Shown: positions 42,708 to 52,291 of the stretch, piece by piece | How the letters are laid out: each line of letters starts with the position of its first letter | How positions within the stretch are numbered: position 1 is the first letter of the stretch | Source of the DNA: an uncultured Acidobacteriia bacterium | GTDB lineage: Bacteria > Acidobacteriota > Terriglobia > Bryobacterales > Bryobacteraceae | DNA length: 53,351 bases | Assembly (NCBI GenBank): GCA_903881085.1 | Contig: CAIRSA010000432.1 | Coordinates: 1 to 53,351, forward strand | Reading direction: 5' to 3' | Position numbers and translations under genes: made by a program | Notes under the pieces: model-generated | The model's database searches: none | Seen by the model: only the letters and a program-made list of their open reading frames with translations | What the model was told of the DNA's origin: nothing

Positions 42708-43559
42708 ATGACAACAGTTCGTGTATTGGTTGTCGAGGACAATGAGGCCGACCAGGAATGGATCCGGCGGTCCCTGGCTGCATCCAACTTCCGCAACTTT
42801 GAACCTAGTTTTGCCCGTTCGCTGGACGAAGCGACAACGCAGCTTCACACCAAACCTTTTGATGGAGTATTTCTCGATTTGGGGCTTCCAGATTCGCACG
42901 CGCTATTCACCGTTACCCACATCCGAAGCAATTTCCCCAATATACCAATCGTCGTCCTGTCCGGAACAGACGATGAGTCGATTACGCTGGCGGCGATGCG
43001 CAGCGGTGCGCAGGAATATCTGGTGAAAACGCCGGAAACCCGCCACTTCATTGGAAGAGCGCTGGTGTGCGCCATCGAAAGAAACCGCAGTGTGGCAACT
43101 CTGCGGATGAACCTGTTCCGCGACCCGGACACGCAGTTTCTGGCGGAACCGGCGTTCCGCATGATGGTGGAGACCTATCTGGAATCGGCTGAGTCGCGCA
43201 AGTTCAGACCAATGTTGCTGATTGCAGGTCTGGAGAATAGCTGGAACAAGCAGGCGCAGTTCACGTCCCTGTTGGTTGACCAGGTGGCCACCGCGTTAAC
43301 CCGCACGTTTCCGCAAGAACAGATCTTTGGCCGGCTGCGGGGCGATCTTTTTGCGGTCCTGATTAAGGACGGACGCAAGATCGCAAAGGCATCCGTGCTG
43401 GAGCAGTTTCAACAGAATCTGTTGGAGGTGCAAGCGAGCGGCGGTTCTCCGCCGTTGCGAGTTTCTGCTCAGTTGATGGCATGCCGCGACGCTGTTCCCA
43501 GAAAACTGGAGGCGATCCTTTCCGATCCGGCTCCAAAATCAAACTACCAGACAGCATAG
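42708..43559 (+). CDS. response regulator with degenerate GGDEF domain
   Basis: The 283-residue protein has an N-terminal receiver (1-125; acidic Glu10-Asp11, phosphoacceptor Asp57 in FLDLGLPD, Lys in LVKTP). The C-terminal half (about 135-270) follows the GGDEF fold: D-x-x-T-x-F-L-x-E-x-x-F, a long helix, and GRLRGDLFAVL where RYGGDEFAVL would stand (RGD at 211-213). The catalytic Gly-Gly-Glu-Phe is lost, so cyclase activity is unlikely; it may bind nucleotide or act by protein contact. AGAAGGA precedes ATG 42708. The hybrid kinase gene follows after 83 bases. Confidence 0.8.
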   Translation: MTTVRVLVVEDNEADQEWIRRSLAASNFRNFEPSFARSLDEATTQLHTKPFDGVFLDLGLPDSHALFTVTHIRSNFPNIPIVVLSGTDDESITLAAMRSGAQEYLVKTPETRHFIGRALVCAIERNRSVATLRMNLFRDPDTQFLAEPAFRMMVETYLESAESRKFRPMLLIAGLENSWNKQAQFTSLLVDQVATALTRTFPQEQIFGRLRGDLFAVLIKDGRKIAKASVLEQFQQNLLEVQASGGSPPLRVSAQLMACRDAVPRKLEAILSDPAPKSNYQTA

Positions 43560-43642
43560 AGCGCGAGGGCGCTTAACCATTTCGGTTCGGCGCAAAGTTT
43601 TACAGAGCCGGAGCCTGTTGGCTTCGTGCATGGGGGTGTACG

Positions 43643-46600
43643 ATGAGCGAGCAATCTACCGCGGCCCGAATGGCTGAGGACTTATCTTCCAGCCAGAAGA
43701 GTCCTACTTTTATAGTCGGCATCGGCGCGTCGGCCGGCGGCGTTGAGAGTCTGGGAGAGTTTTTCGAGAACATGGATTCGACGTCAGGGATGGCCTTCGT
43801 GGTAGTGCAACACTTGTCCTCCACGTACCGCAGCCTGATGGCGGAGTTGCTGGCTCCGCGCACACGGATGAGAATCTTTCATGCAGAGACGGGCATGAGG
43901 CTGGAGCCCAACTGCATTTATTTGAATCCTCCGAAGCGAGATCTATTCATTCTGGATGGAGTTGTGGAATTGCATGACGTAGATCCGGCGCAGTTGCCGC
44001 CGCTACCCATAGACCGGTTCTTCCGGTCGCTGGCGGAGTATGCCCGGGAGCGCGCCATCGCTGTGGTGCTTTCCGGCTGCGGCACCGATGGATCGCGCGG
44101 AATCGCGGCAGTGAAGGAACATGGGGGCCTGGTTGTGGTGCAGGAGGCCTCGAGCGCGAAGTTTGACGGGATGCCAAGCAGTGCCCTGCGCACGGGAGCG
44201 ACAGATCTGGTGGGCACCCCGGCGCAGATGCCCGCGGCGCTACTAAGACATCTGGGCAGGCCAAAGGTAAAGCCGGATGCAGCTGATCAGGCTGGAAGTG
44301 TTTCCCCTACCGATAGCGAAGAGATTTTGGCCCTGTTGCGGACACGCTACAACATCGATTTCAAGATGTACAAGCCTGCAATGGTCCAGCGGCGCATTGA
44401 GCGGCGGCTGGTGATATCGCGTTTCGGCAGCATGGAAGCGTTTCTAGACACGCTGCGCAACGACCCGGATGAGCTGGACACGCTGTACCATGATTTCCTG
44501 ATCGGCGTGACCACATTCTTCCGCGACGATCAGGCCTTCCACGCGCTGTTGCCGGAATTGAAGACCAGGCTGCTGAGCTGCCAGGAACGTAACGAACCGT
44601 TCCGGGCATGGGTGGCAGGCTGCGCAACCGGCGAAGAGGCGTATTCCATCTCGATCCTGCTGCATGAAATTGCCGGCGGCGAGATGCCGAATGTGAAGAT
44701 TTTCGCCACCGATATCCATGGAGCTTCGTTGAACAAAGCGAGTGCGGGTGTCTACAGCCGCGACGATCTTAGAAATGTGAGCGAGGCCCGAAGAGCGCGC
44801 TTCTTTATGGAGTGCGGCAACGACTTCAAACTGGCAGCCGAAATCCGGCGGTCGGTAATCTTCACGCAACACAATGTGCTGACCGATGCGCCCTTCGCGG
44901 GGCTGGATCTGGTTACATGCCGCAACCTCCTGATCTACTTCGAAGCGCCGGCGCAAACCAAAGTGGTAGCGGCGTTCACCTACGCGTTGAAGCCCGGCGG
45001 GCTGATGTTTCTGGGCTCATCGGAGTCGGTGGGTGATTTGAGCGCGAATCTCGATGTGCTGGATCAAAAAGCAAAGTTATTCCGCAAGCGGCCGGAGCCG
45101 ATCCGGAACATGATGCGAGGACTGCTGCATACGGGCGATATGCGCATGCCCGTGCCTTTGCAGAGCCGCGCATCATCGCAACAGGACCCGCCGCTTTTGC
45201 GGGCCTATGAGCAATTGCTGCATCGCTATGTGCCGCCCAGCCTGCTGGTGAATGAGCGCGGAGAATTGTTGCATGCGTTCGGCGATTCCATCAAGCTGCT
45301 GCGGCAACGCGAGGGCCGGGCAACGCTGAATGTGCTGGAACTGGTGGAAGATGAGTTACGCGTGGCAATCGGGGCGGGTCTGCAGCAGGTACTGCGGAAA
45401 CACACCGCCACAACGTACGAGGGGATTCGCGTTTACGACGGCGAGACGGAGCAACTGGTCAGGCTGACCATCGATCCAATATCGGCGAAGCCGCGCGAAA
45501 GAGGTTCGTTTCTGCTGACCGTAGAGCCCTTGCGCCCGGCCGTGCCGACGCCGATTGTGCCCAGCGAGTTTCAAGTCACGCACGAATCGCTGGAACTGAT
45601 TTCGGCGCTGGAACAGGAACTGCAATACACCAAAGAGCATCTGCATGCCGTGGTGGAGGAGATTGAAGTCAGCAACGAAGAGTTGCAGTCGGCCAATGAG
45701 GAACTGGTTTCCGCCAACGAAGAGCTGCAGTCCACCAATGAAGAGCTGCATTCGGTGAACGAAGAGCTATGCACGGTCAACGACGAGTTCAAGGCAAAGA
45801 TCGAAGAGTTGACCGAACTAACCAATGACATGGAGCATCTGCTGCAGAGCACGGACGTTGGCGTGATTTTCCTGGACCGCGAGCTGAAGATACGCCGCTT
45901 TACGCCGGCCATCGGACAGACGTTCAATCTGCTATCGCAGGATGTGGGAAGGCCCATCGATCACATCTCGCACCGTCTGCAGTATGAAGATTTCCTGCGC
46001 GACGTGGTGTCGGTGCTGGCTGGCGGCGCGGCCGTGGAAAGGGAGACGCAGGACCAGCGGGGAACGCCGTTGTATACGCGGATATTGCCTTATCGCACCG
46101 CATCGGCAATCATTTCCGGTGTGGTGATTACGGTGTTGGACATTTCCGGCATAAAGGCGGCGGAAGAGGATCTGCGAGTGAGCGAGGAGCGGTTCCGGTG
46201 CCTTGTGGAAAGGTTGGACGCGGTGTTCTGGATGACCGACGCCAGCGGGCAGAACCTGCTTTACGAAAGCCCATCGTTTGAACGTGTGTTCGGCCAGCCG
46301 CATCTTGGAAGCCCGGGCGTGGCGCGCAGTTGGCAATCCTCGATTCTGCCCGACGATCAACAGCGGGCGTCCTCCTTTGAATCGCGAGACCAGCGGGCGG
46401 TATGGGAGGCGGAGTACCGCATCCAGGTGGATTTTGCTCCGCGGTGGATTCGTGAGCGGGCGTTCCCCGTGTTCGATGCGGAGGGAAAACTGCACCGTGT
46501 GGTGGGCTTCGCCGAAGACATCACCGCGCGCAAACAGGTCGAGCACAGCCGCCGGTTGACACAGTTTGCCATCGACCGGGCGGCAGATTGCGTGTTCTGG

Positions 46601-47608
46601 GTGGGCGACAACGGGCGATTTGTATACTGCAATGAGTCTGGCGCGACGCTGCTGGGCTACAGCCAGATGGAGCTACTCAACACTTCCTTTGACTCGTTTC
46701 ACCGGCCGCAGGACGGGCAACTTTGGTACGACTTCTGGCATGGCCATCAACAGCGGGAGTCGATCCATATCGAATCGACCATCCGGGACCGGTCAGGGAG
46801 TCAGAAGCCTGTCGAATTGAATGCAAGCCATGTGGATGTGGATGGCGAACAGTACATCTGCATCATCATGCGCGACGTAACCGAGCGCAACCGGCGGTTT
46901 GAAATCCTGGAAGAGATGAGTTCGGTGCTGCACAAGAATCAGGAGCTGGATGATTTCGCGCGGATTGCCAGCCATGACCTGAAGGAGCCGCTACGGGCGG
47001 TGCTGACGTTTACCTCTCTGCTGGACGAAGACCTGCAGGGAGAGTTAAACGAAAATGCGCGCAAGGACATTGAACACATCAAGTCGGGCGCAACCCGCAT
47101 GCAACGGCTTATCAACGATCTGTTGGAGCTTTCGCGCGCGGGCCGGGCAGATATCGAGTTCAGGCAGTTTCCGCTGGGGGCGTGCGTGAACACGGCGCTG
47201 GAAGCCCTTACCGGGCTGAGAAACGAATTGAATCCGGCGATTCGCGTAACGCCGCTGCCCGACGTTTACGGCGATCGTACTTTGGTCAGCCAGTTGTTCC
47301 AGAACCTGATCGGCAACGCGCTGAAGTTCGTTGATGGGCGCACGCCGGAAATTGATATCACCGCCGAAAATGAAGGCGATGAGTGGGTGTTTGGGGTGAA
47401 GGACAACGGGGTCGGAGTAAAGCCAGAACATCTGGAGATGATCTTTCAGCCGTTCAAACGAGTGAGCCAGGGTGCAGCAAAAGAGGGCACCGGGATCGGG
47501 TTGGCGATCTGCCGCAAGATCGTGGAACGCCATGGCGGGCGGCTGTGGGTTACGAGCAAGTTCGGTGTAGGGTCGCACTTCAAATTTACTTTAGCGAGGC
47601 GCACATGA
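43643..47608 (+). CDS. CheB-CheR-PAS hybrid sensor histidine kinase
   Basis: This 1,321-residue protein has, in order: a CheB methylesterase domain (20-205; triad Ser30, His57, Asp149); a CheR methyltransferase domain (225-480; AGCATGEEAYS, TCRNLLIYF); a coiled coil of repeated SNEELQSANEEL (about 665-715); a PAS domain (about 725-840), two more PAS domains (850-970, 975-1090); and a histidine kinase core (His1111 in ASHDLKEPLRA; ATPase motifs NLIGNALKF, KDNGVGV, GTGIGLAIC). No membrane segment is seen, so it is cytoplasmic. CheB has no receiver. A coupled receiver gene follows (ATGA overlap), its likely phospho-partner. Confidence 0.92.
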   Translation: MSEQSTAARMAEDLSSSQKSPTFIVGIGASAGGVESLGEFFENMDSTSGMAFVVVQHLSSTYRSLMAELLAPRTRMRIFHAETGMRLEPNCIYLNPPKRDLFILDGVVELHDVDPAQLPPLPIDRFFRSLAEYARERAIAVVLSGCGTDGSRGIAAVKEHGGLVVVQEASSAKFDGMPSSALRTGATDLVGTPAQMPAALLRHLGRPKVKPDAADQAGSVSPTDSEEILALLRTRYNIDFKMYKPAMVQRRIERRLVISRFGSMEAFLDTLRNDPDELDTLYHDFLIGVTTFFRDDQAFHALLPELKTRLLSCQERNEPFRAWVAGCATGEEAYSISILLHEIAGGEMPNVKIFATDIHGASLNKASAGVYSRDDLRNVSEARRARFFMECGNDFKLAAEIRRSVIFTQHNVLTDAPFAGLDLVTCRNLLIYFEAPAQTKVVAAFTYALKPGGLMFLGSSESVGDLSANLDVLDQKAKLFRKRPEPIRNMMRGLLHTGDMRMPVPLQSRASSQQDPPLLRAYEQLLHRYVPPSLLVNERGELLHAFGDSIKLLRQREGRATLNVLELVEDELRVAIGAGLQQVLRKHTATTYEGIRVYDGETEQLVRLTIDPISAKPRERGSFLLTVEPLRPAVPTPIVPSEFQVTHESLELISALEQELQYTKEHLHAVVEEIEVSNEELQSANEELVSANEELQSTNEELHSVNEELCTVNDEFKAKIEELTELTNDMEHLLQSTDVGVIFLDRELKIRRFTPAIGQTFNLLSQDVGRPIDHISHRLQYEDFLRDVVSVLAGGAAVERETQDQRGTPLYTRILPYRTASAIISGVVITVLDISGIKAAEEDLRVSEERFRCLVERLDAVFWMTDASGQNLLYESPSFERVFGQPHLGSPGVARSWQSSILPDDQQRASSFESRDQRAVWEAEYRIQVDFAPRWIRERAFPVFDAEGKLHRVVGFAEDITARKQVEHSRRLTQFAIDRAADCVFWVGDNGRFVYCNESGATLLGYSQMELLNTSFDSFHRPQDGQLWYDFWHGHQQRESIHIESTIRDRSGSQKPVELNASHVDVDGEQYICIIMRDVTERNRRFEILEEMSSVLHKNQELDDFARIASHDLKEPLRAVLTFTSLLDEDLQGELNENARKDIEHIKSGATRMQRLINDLLELSRAGRADIEFRQFPLGACVNTALEALTGLRNELNPAIRVTPLPDVYGDRTLVSQLFQNLIGNALKFVDGRTPEIDITAENEGDEWVFGVKDNGVGVKPEHLEMIFQPFKRVSQGAAKEGTGIGLAICRKIVERHGGRLWVTSKFGVGSHFKFTLARRT

Positions 47609-48069
47609 GGCATTCGCCAGATATCGTTCTATTGGTGGAAGACAACCCTTCCGATTGCGAGGTTGTCCGGCGCAGCATCCAGCGACTGGGCGCGAACGTG
47701 CAATTGGTAGTGGCGACTTCAGGCGAGGAGGTTTTTTCGCTGCTCGATCCGGCACGCGGCGGCGTCACCCCGGACTTGATGTTCGTGGATTTGAATTTGC
47801 CGGACTGCGACGGGCGCGAGATCATCCAGCGGGCGCGGTGCGCGCCGGTGGGGCTTACCTCACCGATTGTGGTGCTGACAACTTCCGATTCGCCGCGCGA
47901 TGTGAGCGAATGCTATGTGTTGGGGTGCAACGGCTACCTGGTGAAGCCTTCGACATTTTCGCAATACTTATATTTATTGGGGTCGACGGTGGAATACTGG
48001 CTACAAGTGGCGACGATACCATCGCGGGTTGGCGCGGCGAAGATTGCGGCGGCAGTGCATGGAGAATAG
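47605..48069 (+). CDS. single-domain response regulator (Rcp1-like)
   Basis: The 154-residue receiver has acidic Glu12-Asp13, phosphoacceptor Asp62 in FVDLNLPD, Thr in VLTTSD and Lys in YLVKPS. The insertion after helix 2 and the Y-x-x-L-x-x-x-V-E-Y-W ending match the Rcp1 type that serves phytochrome-like hybrid kinases. It has no output domain and probably acts as a phosphate shuttle or by protein contact. Its ATG overlaps the kinase stop by 4 bases. It is followed by 123 bases without a convincing gene. Confidence 0.9.
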   Translation: MRHSPDIVLLVEDNPSDCEVVRRSIQRLGANVQLVVATSGEEVFSLLDPARGGVTPDLMFVDLNLPDCDGREIIQRARCAPVGLTSPIVVLTTSDSPRDVSECYVLGCNGYLVKPSTFSQYLYLLGSTVEYWLQVATIPSRVGAAKIAAAVHGE

Positions 48070-48192
48070 GAAGAGGCAGAGTGGCGCTGGCGCCCACATC
48101 GCTGATATCGAGGCCGGCACGGCCCAGTGTTCGCGCATTCATGCCCTTCATTATGATTGCAGCGGCGGCAAAGCATGCAACAATAACAATCA

Positions 48193-48864
48193 GTGCCAAA
48201 AGAAGAACGATCCCCAACGCAGATGCTGATTGCGATGGTGACATCAAGGGAACAGGACGGAGCGCGCGCGGCGCGGGTGCTGCACGACGAAGTCGGCCAA
48301 GTGCTGTCCGCGGTTGGCCTGCAACTGGACGTGCTGCGAATGGACTTCCAGGCCCGTGTTCCGGAGATCACCGCCCGCACAGCCGAGATTCAGGAGATGC
48401 TGGAGCGAGCCATGACGCAGGTCCGAGGACTCAGTTACGAACTTAACCCGGCGATTGTGGAGCGGGCCGGTCTGCAATTTGCCATGGAGCGGCTGTGCAG
48501 CAAGTACCGCGACCAGTTCAAAGGCACTCTGCGGCTTACCTATGACCACTCTATCCGTGCGCCATTTACCGTTGGGAACGCAATTTACAAGATCTGCGAA
48601 CTGGCGCTGGACAACGCCGTTGCGCATTCCGTCGCGACGCAGATTGAGGTAGTTGCCCGTCCATCGGCCCGCGGTGCGACAGTCGAGGTTCGCGACAATG
48701 GAAAAGGATTTAACACTGAGAACCTGCCACCTGAATCATCTGGAATGGGATTAATGTTGATGGCGCACCACGCTTTGCAAGCGGGGGTGCAGCGCAAGTT
48801 GAAAAGTGTGCCCGGCAAGGGAACTACTGTTAAAATTATTTACCGTACAACGGTCAAGCCATAG
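48193..48864 (+). CDS. sensorless NarL-type histidine kinase
   Basis: The 223-residue kinase contains only a HisKA_3 dimerisation domain (His31 in VLHDEVGQ) and an HATPase domain (ALDNAVAHS, VRDNGKGF, SGMGLMLM). It has no sensor or membrane segment, so it must receive its signal from a partner protein. It probably phosphorylates the NarL-type regulator encoded next. The start is unsure: GTG 48193 gives a 30-residue lead before the His box; ATG 48223 or 48235 are options. Confidence 0.85.
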   Translation: MPKEERSPTQMLIAMVTSREQDGARAARVLHDEVGQVLSAVGLQLDVLRMDFQARVPEITARTAEIQEMLERAMTQVRGLSYELNPAIVERAGLQFAMERLCSKYRDQFKGTLRLTYDHSIRAPFTVGNAIYKICELALDNAVAHSVATQIEVVARPSARGATVEVRDNGKGFNTENLPPESSGMGLMLMAHHALQAGVQRKLKSVPGKGTTVKIIYRTTVKP

Positions 48865-49029
48865 CCACTTGCCAGAATCCCACCTCAATCAGTTACAATT
48901 AGAGTACAATGAACACGAAGAGCAATCGTCAGGAAAAGGCCCGACAGAGTAGCTTGTCTTGGAGGTCTTCCGAAGAGAGTGTTACCACAATCTCAAACGG
49001 GACAGCGGTTGCATGTATGAGGGAGAACG

Positions 49030-49725
49030 TTGCCATACGATATATTGCTTGTTGACGATCACAAAATAATGAGGGATGGCATTCGTGCCATTCTAAAACA
49101 TAACGATGAGTTTCAAGTGGTCGGTGAGGCAGAGACTGGTTCAGACGCAGTGCAGGTATGCAAGAAGTTGCTGCCTGACATCATTCTGATGGACATCGGA
49201 CTGCCTGGACTGAATGGCATCGAAGCCACCGCTGAAGTGTTGCGCCACTGCCCGGAGACGCGCGTCATTGTACTTTCCATGTACGATGATGAGCATTCCG
49301 TGGTCAGCGCCATTCGCAGCGGCGCTCGGGCGTATGTGTTGAAGAAAGCCTCCGACGGCGATCTGCTGGACGCATTGCGGACCGTGGCCAAGGGAGGCTC
49401 TTATATGAGCCCACAGGTCTCTGACAGGCTGCTCAATCGAATCCAGCGCGGCGATATGGAAGCCAAGCAGGTGCCGAGCTTGCTGGAAGGTCTCTCGCCG
49501 CGTGAATTGCAAGTGCTGCGGCTTGTTGCCGAGGGCAAGACGAGCAAAGAAATTGCGGTAATGCTCGACCTGGGATTGCAGACCGTACGCAGCTACCGCA
49601 AGACGATGATGAAGAAACTCAACGTCAACAACGTTGCCGGCCTGACACAGCTAGCGCTTTCCGCCGGATTAACGCGCTTTGTAGTGGAGAACGCCGAGGG
49701 CAATCAAGCCGGCTCCCATTCGTAA
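49030..49725 (+). CDS. NarL/FixJ-type response regulator
   Basis: The 231-residue regulator has a receiver domain (1-120; Asp9-Asp10, phosphoacceptor Asp55 in LMDIGLPG, Lys in YVLKKAS) and a LuxR-type helix-turn-helix (about 150-210; LSPRELQVLRLVAEGKTSKEIA). It binds DNA as a dimer when phosphorylated. The start is TTG 49030, supported by GAGGGAGA five bases upstream and the conserved N-terminus; no in-frame ATG fits. The 165 bases upstream separate it from its probable kinase gene, so it may have its own promoter (weak TTGCCA and TACAAT boxes near 48870-48905). Confidence 0.9.
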   Translation: MPYDILLVDDHKIMRDGIRAILKHNDEFQVVGEAETGSDAVQVCKKLLPDIILMDIGLPGLNGIEATAEVLRHCPETRVIVLSMYDDEHSVVSAIRSGARAYVLKKASDGDLLDALRTVAKGGSYMSPQVSDRLLNRIQRGDMEAKQVPSLLEGLSPRELQVLRLVAEGKTSKEIAVMLDLGLQTVRSYRKTMMKKLNVNNVAGLTQLALSAGLTRFVVENAEGNQAGSHS

Positions 49726-49812
49726 TCCCTTGGCAGTCCTTGCATTCTTGCACCGCGGATTCCATTGGATTTCGGCAAAAACTATTTGGCATTGGGCTGA
49801 GGCCGCCTTCGC

Positions 49813-50205
49813 TCAGAGCACTTGTGCCTTTTGCAGTACGCGGCGGCGAATCGGGTCGCCCACTACCTTCGTATTCTCAGATGCCTCAGCCAACCGCAGG
49901 CGCGATTTTTCTTTCTTGTCTTCTTGATTATGGATCTGGAAAATCAGGATAAGACAGAAGTAGAGAATCGTGACGCAGAGTTCCACCACGCTGACCATGG
50001 AGGGATTCAATGGAAGTTGAACAAGCCCCTCCTCGCGCAGAATGCGGACGCCCTGAAATACGCACACCAGAGCCACCATGTACGTACCGACGCGAAGATG
50101 TGGATGAGAGAGTTTGCGGAGCAAATTCATACACCAACCGATGGTGAGCGCGGACATTATGAGCGCCAACCACACAATCGGATTAATCGTCAGTAGCCTG
50201 ATCAT
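49813..50205 (-). CDS. small integral membrane protein, family not recognised
   Basis: The 130-residue protein has three predicted membrane helices (IVWLALIMSALTIGWCM, VGTYMVALVCVFQGVRIL, VVELCVTILYFCLILIFQI) and a charged cytoplasmic tail of about 35 residues (NQEDKKEKSRLRLAEAS). A GGAGAACTC site precedes ATG 50205, supporting that it is real. It follows the sugar-transporter gene by 97 bases on the same strand. No function can be given. A 6-bp hairpin CTAGGG/CCCTAG at 50255-50278 in the gap has no T-run. Confidence 0.65.
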   Translation of the reverse strand: MIRLLTINPIVWLALIMSALTIGWCMNLLRKLSHPHLRVGTYMVALVCVFQGVRILREEGLVQLPLNPSMVSVVELCVTILYFCLILIFQIHNQEDKKEKSRLRLAEASENTKVVGDPIRRRVLQKAQVL

Positions 50206-50302
50206 GAGTTCTCCACCCTTGAATTATAGGGGGAAAACGAACACGCTGCTATAGCTAGGGAGTTTCTAATTCCCCTAGTTTGATTGAGAAAATTACCTGA
50301 GC

Positions 50303-51334
50303 CTACTTGTACAGCGGGGCGATTGAGATCATCGCAAGACCCACCACGAACAAGCCAAGCATGATCATAATCAGTTTCTTCACCTTGGGACTGGGGTTGC
50401 TGAACTCTTTCCAATACAGCAATCCCCACAACGTGCTGATGAGGGTAGCGCCCTGTCCGAGACCGTAGCTGACGGCAGGCCCGACATTGACCTCGGCAGG
50501 AACTCCCGATGCCAGAAAGTTGGAGACCGCGCCAATGCACCAGATTGCGCCGCCAAGCAAGCCAAGCAAGTGCATCTTGCGTGTGCCGCGCAAGTAATCG
50601 GAAAATCCGACGCGGTCGCCCTGAACGGGAAGATTCATGAAGTAGAGGTTGAACAGGAATGTGGAAGCAAAAACGCCCAGCGAGAAAAAGAACCCAATGG
50701 AGTAGGGCATCAGCGCGAGTTCACCATCCCTCGACAACTGGATGATGGGATAGAAGAGCCCCATCAAGACACCGCCGGCGCAACTTAAGAGAATCCCCTT
50801 GGCGCCATTGTTGACCTGCTTTTTCTTCTTTCCGGGCAGAGGCGCAGGCGAGTTGTCCCTGGCGTAAGCGGAATAGGCCATGGCATCGACGATAATCGCA
50901 CCCACAACCACTGCGGCGCCGGCAAAGAGCAGAATCGGATTGCCTTGCGGCTTGATGAGATAGTTGAGAACGACACCGATGACGAGAGCCAACCCGATCC
51001 CCACCGGGAAGGCTACCGCCATACCGGCGACGGTGATGGCGGCGACCAGCAGCATGTTCGCAAGATTGAAGATCACTCCCGAGGCCACGGCGTATGCCAT
51101 CTGGCGCTTTCCGGTGATAATCATGTTATCGATGAATGTAATTTCAGAACCGAACATTCCCAGCGTAAAGGCGAGAAGAGTGGCGGTTAGGAGCATGCCC
51201 AGCGCGTAATCGTAGTAGAAGAGCTCGAAACGCCACTTACCACTCAACTTCTGGGTATTCGCCCAGGATCCCCAGCAAATCATTGTCAGAATGCTGAGGA
51301 GAAGTGCTGCTAAGTATGTTGTAGGTAGAATCAT
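50303..51334 (-). CDS. GRP/RhaT-type sugar transporter
   Basis: The 343-residue protein has about ten membrane helices and the features of the glucose/ribose porter and L-rhamnose-proton symporter families of the drug/metabolite superfamily: CWGSWANTQKLSGKWRFELF at the N-terminus, GVIFNLANMLLVAAI, AFPVGIGLALVIG, and a C-terminal GLLYWKEF. A Lys-rich loop (PGKKKKQVN) splits the two halves. It should import a sugar such as rhamnose by cation symport. With acetylesterases for rhamnogalacturonan upstream, a link to pectin sugars is possible but the genes are 12 kb apart. The ribosome site is weak. Confidence 0.82.
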   Translation of the reverse strand: MILPTTYLAALLLSILTMICWGSWANTQKLSGKWRFELFYYDYALGMLLTATLLAFTLGMFGSEITFIDNMIITGKRQMAYAVASGVIFNLANMLLVAAITVAGMAVAFPVGIGLALVIGVVLNYLIKPQGNPILLFAGAAVVVGAIIVDAMAYSAYARDNSPAPLPGKKKKQVNNGAKGILLSCAGGVLMGLFYPIIQLSRDGELALMPYSIGFFFSLGVFASTFLFNLYFMNLPVQGDRVGFSDYLRGTRKMHLLGLLGGAIWCIGAVSNFLASGVPAEVNVGPAVSYGLGQGATLISTLWGLLYWKEFSNPSPKVKKLIMIMLGLFVVGLAMISIAPLYK

Positions 51335-51445
51335 GAAATTAGGCCGATGATTGGTAAGGTTAAAACGGATGGGGCATCCCAGTCAAGTAGTCCAAAGATA
51401 AAGTACGGCCACATGAGCGGCATTATGCGATTAGAATAGTATGGA

Positions 51446-52291
51446 ATGCCACTGATGATTAACGGCGAGCGGGTGGAAGATTCAATCATCCGCGATGAAG
51501 CCAATGCCATGCGTCCGCGCTATGAAGAGATGATGCAGGACATGGATCCCATAGCGCGTGAGATCCAGCTGAAGGAATGGTCGCGTGAAAACGTGATCGA
51601 ACGGACCCTGTTGAAACAGGAAGCGTGGAAGGACCCGGAACCGATTCCGGCGGAAAAGATAGACGAGGCCGTTGCCGCGATCGAAGAGCAGGCCGGGGTT
51701 CATACCAAGTGCGTGGATCCGAATGCACGTCACGAGGTGGAGACCCGCTTCCGGCTGGAGCGACTGGTGAACAAGGTGTCGTCACGCGTGGCGAAACCCA
51801 AACACAAAGACGCGGTGGAGTTCTACAAGAAGAACAAGGAACAGTTCATGGCGCCGGAACTATTGGGTGCAGCGCACATCGTAAAGAACGTCGACGAGAA
51901 TAATAGCGAAGAGGCGGCCAAGGCGGCCATCGAAGAAGCCGAACAGAGATTGAAGGCCGGCGCCGACTTCGCCGAACTGGCCAATGAGAGTTCAGATTGC
52001 CCGGGCAATGGCGGAAACCTGGGATACTTTCCACGCGGCCAGATGGTGGATTCGTTTGAAGATATCGTGTTCAATCTGCCGGTGGGAGCAACCAGCGGCA
52101 TCTTCCGCAGCGAGTTCGGATTCCACATCGCGCGGGTATACGACAAGGTGGCGGCGGGCGCCCGTCCGTTGCAGGAAGTGGAAGAGCAGATCATCGAAAC
52201 CCTCTACCGGGAAAAACAGGAACGTGCAATGGAAAACTACATTGACGGTCTGAAGGCGAAGGCAAAGGTGGAGACGGTAAAAGCGGTATGA
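51446..52291 (+). CDS. parvulin-type peptidyl-prolyl isomerase, no signal peptide
   Basis: The 281-residue protein has an N-terminal SurA/PrsA-like helical chaperone region (about 1-130) and a parvulin domain (about 133-240; AAHIVKNV, SDCPGNGGNLGYFPRGQMV, FGFHIARVY). There is no signal peptide or membrane anchor, unlike most PpiC/SurA proteins, so it should act in the cytoplasm. The start is ATG 51446 or 51455. Its TGA overlaps the ATG of the formylglycine-generating enzyme gene, so the two are translated together. Confidence 0.88.
   Translation: MPLMINGERVEDSIIRDEANAMRPRYEEMMQDMDPIAREIQLKEWSRENVIERTLLKQEAWKDPEPIPAEKIDEAVAAIEEQAGVHTKCVDPNARHEVETRFRLERLVNKVSSRVAKPKHKDAVEFYKKNKEQFMAPELLGAAHIVKNVDENNSEEAAKAAIEEAEQRLKAGADFAELANESSDCPGNGGNLGYFPRGQMVDSFEDIVFNLPVGATSGIFRSEFGFHIARVYDKVAAGARPLQEVEEQIIETLYREKQERAMENYIDGLKAKAKVETVKAV

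Noticed and set aside
47855..48247. Minus-strand frame with a hydrophobic stretch at 48070-48247
   Set aside because: The stretch looks like one membrane helix, but most of the frame overlaps the receiver gene antisense, and no ribosome site is evident.
50255..50278. Hairpin CTAGGG/CCCTAG as a terminator of the sugar transporter gene
   Set aside because: The stem is only 6 bp and no T-run follows on the minus strand.
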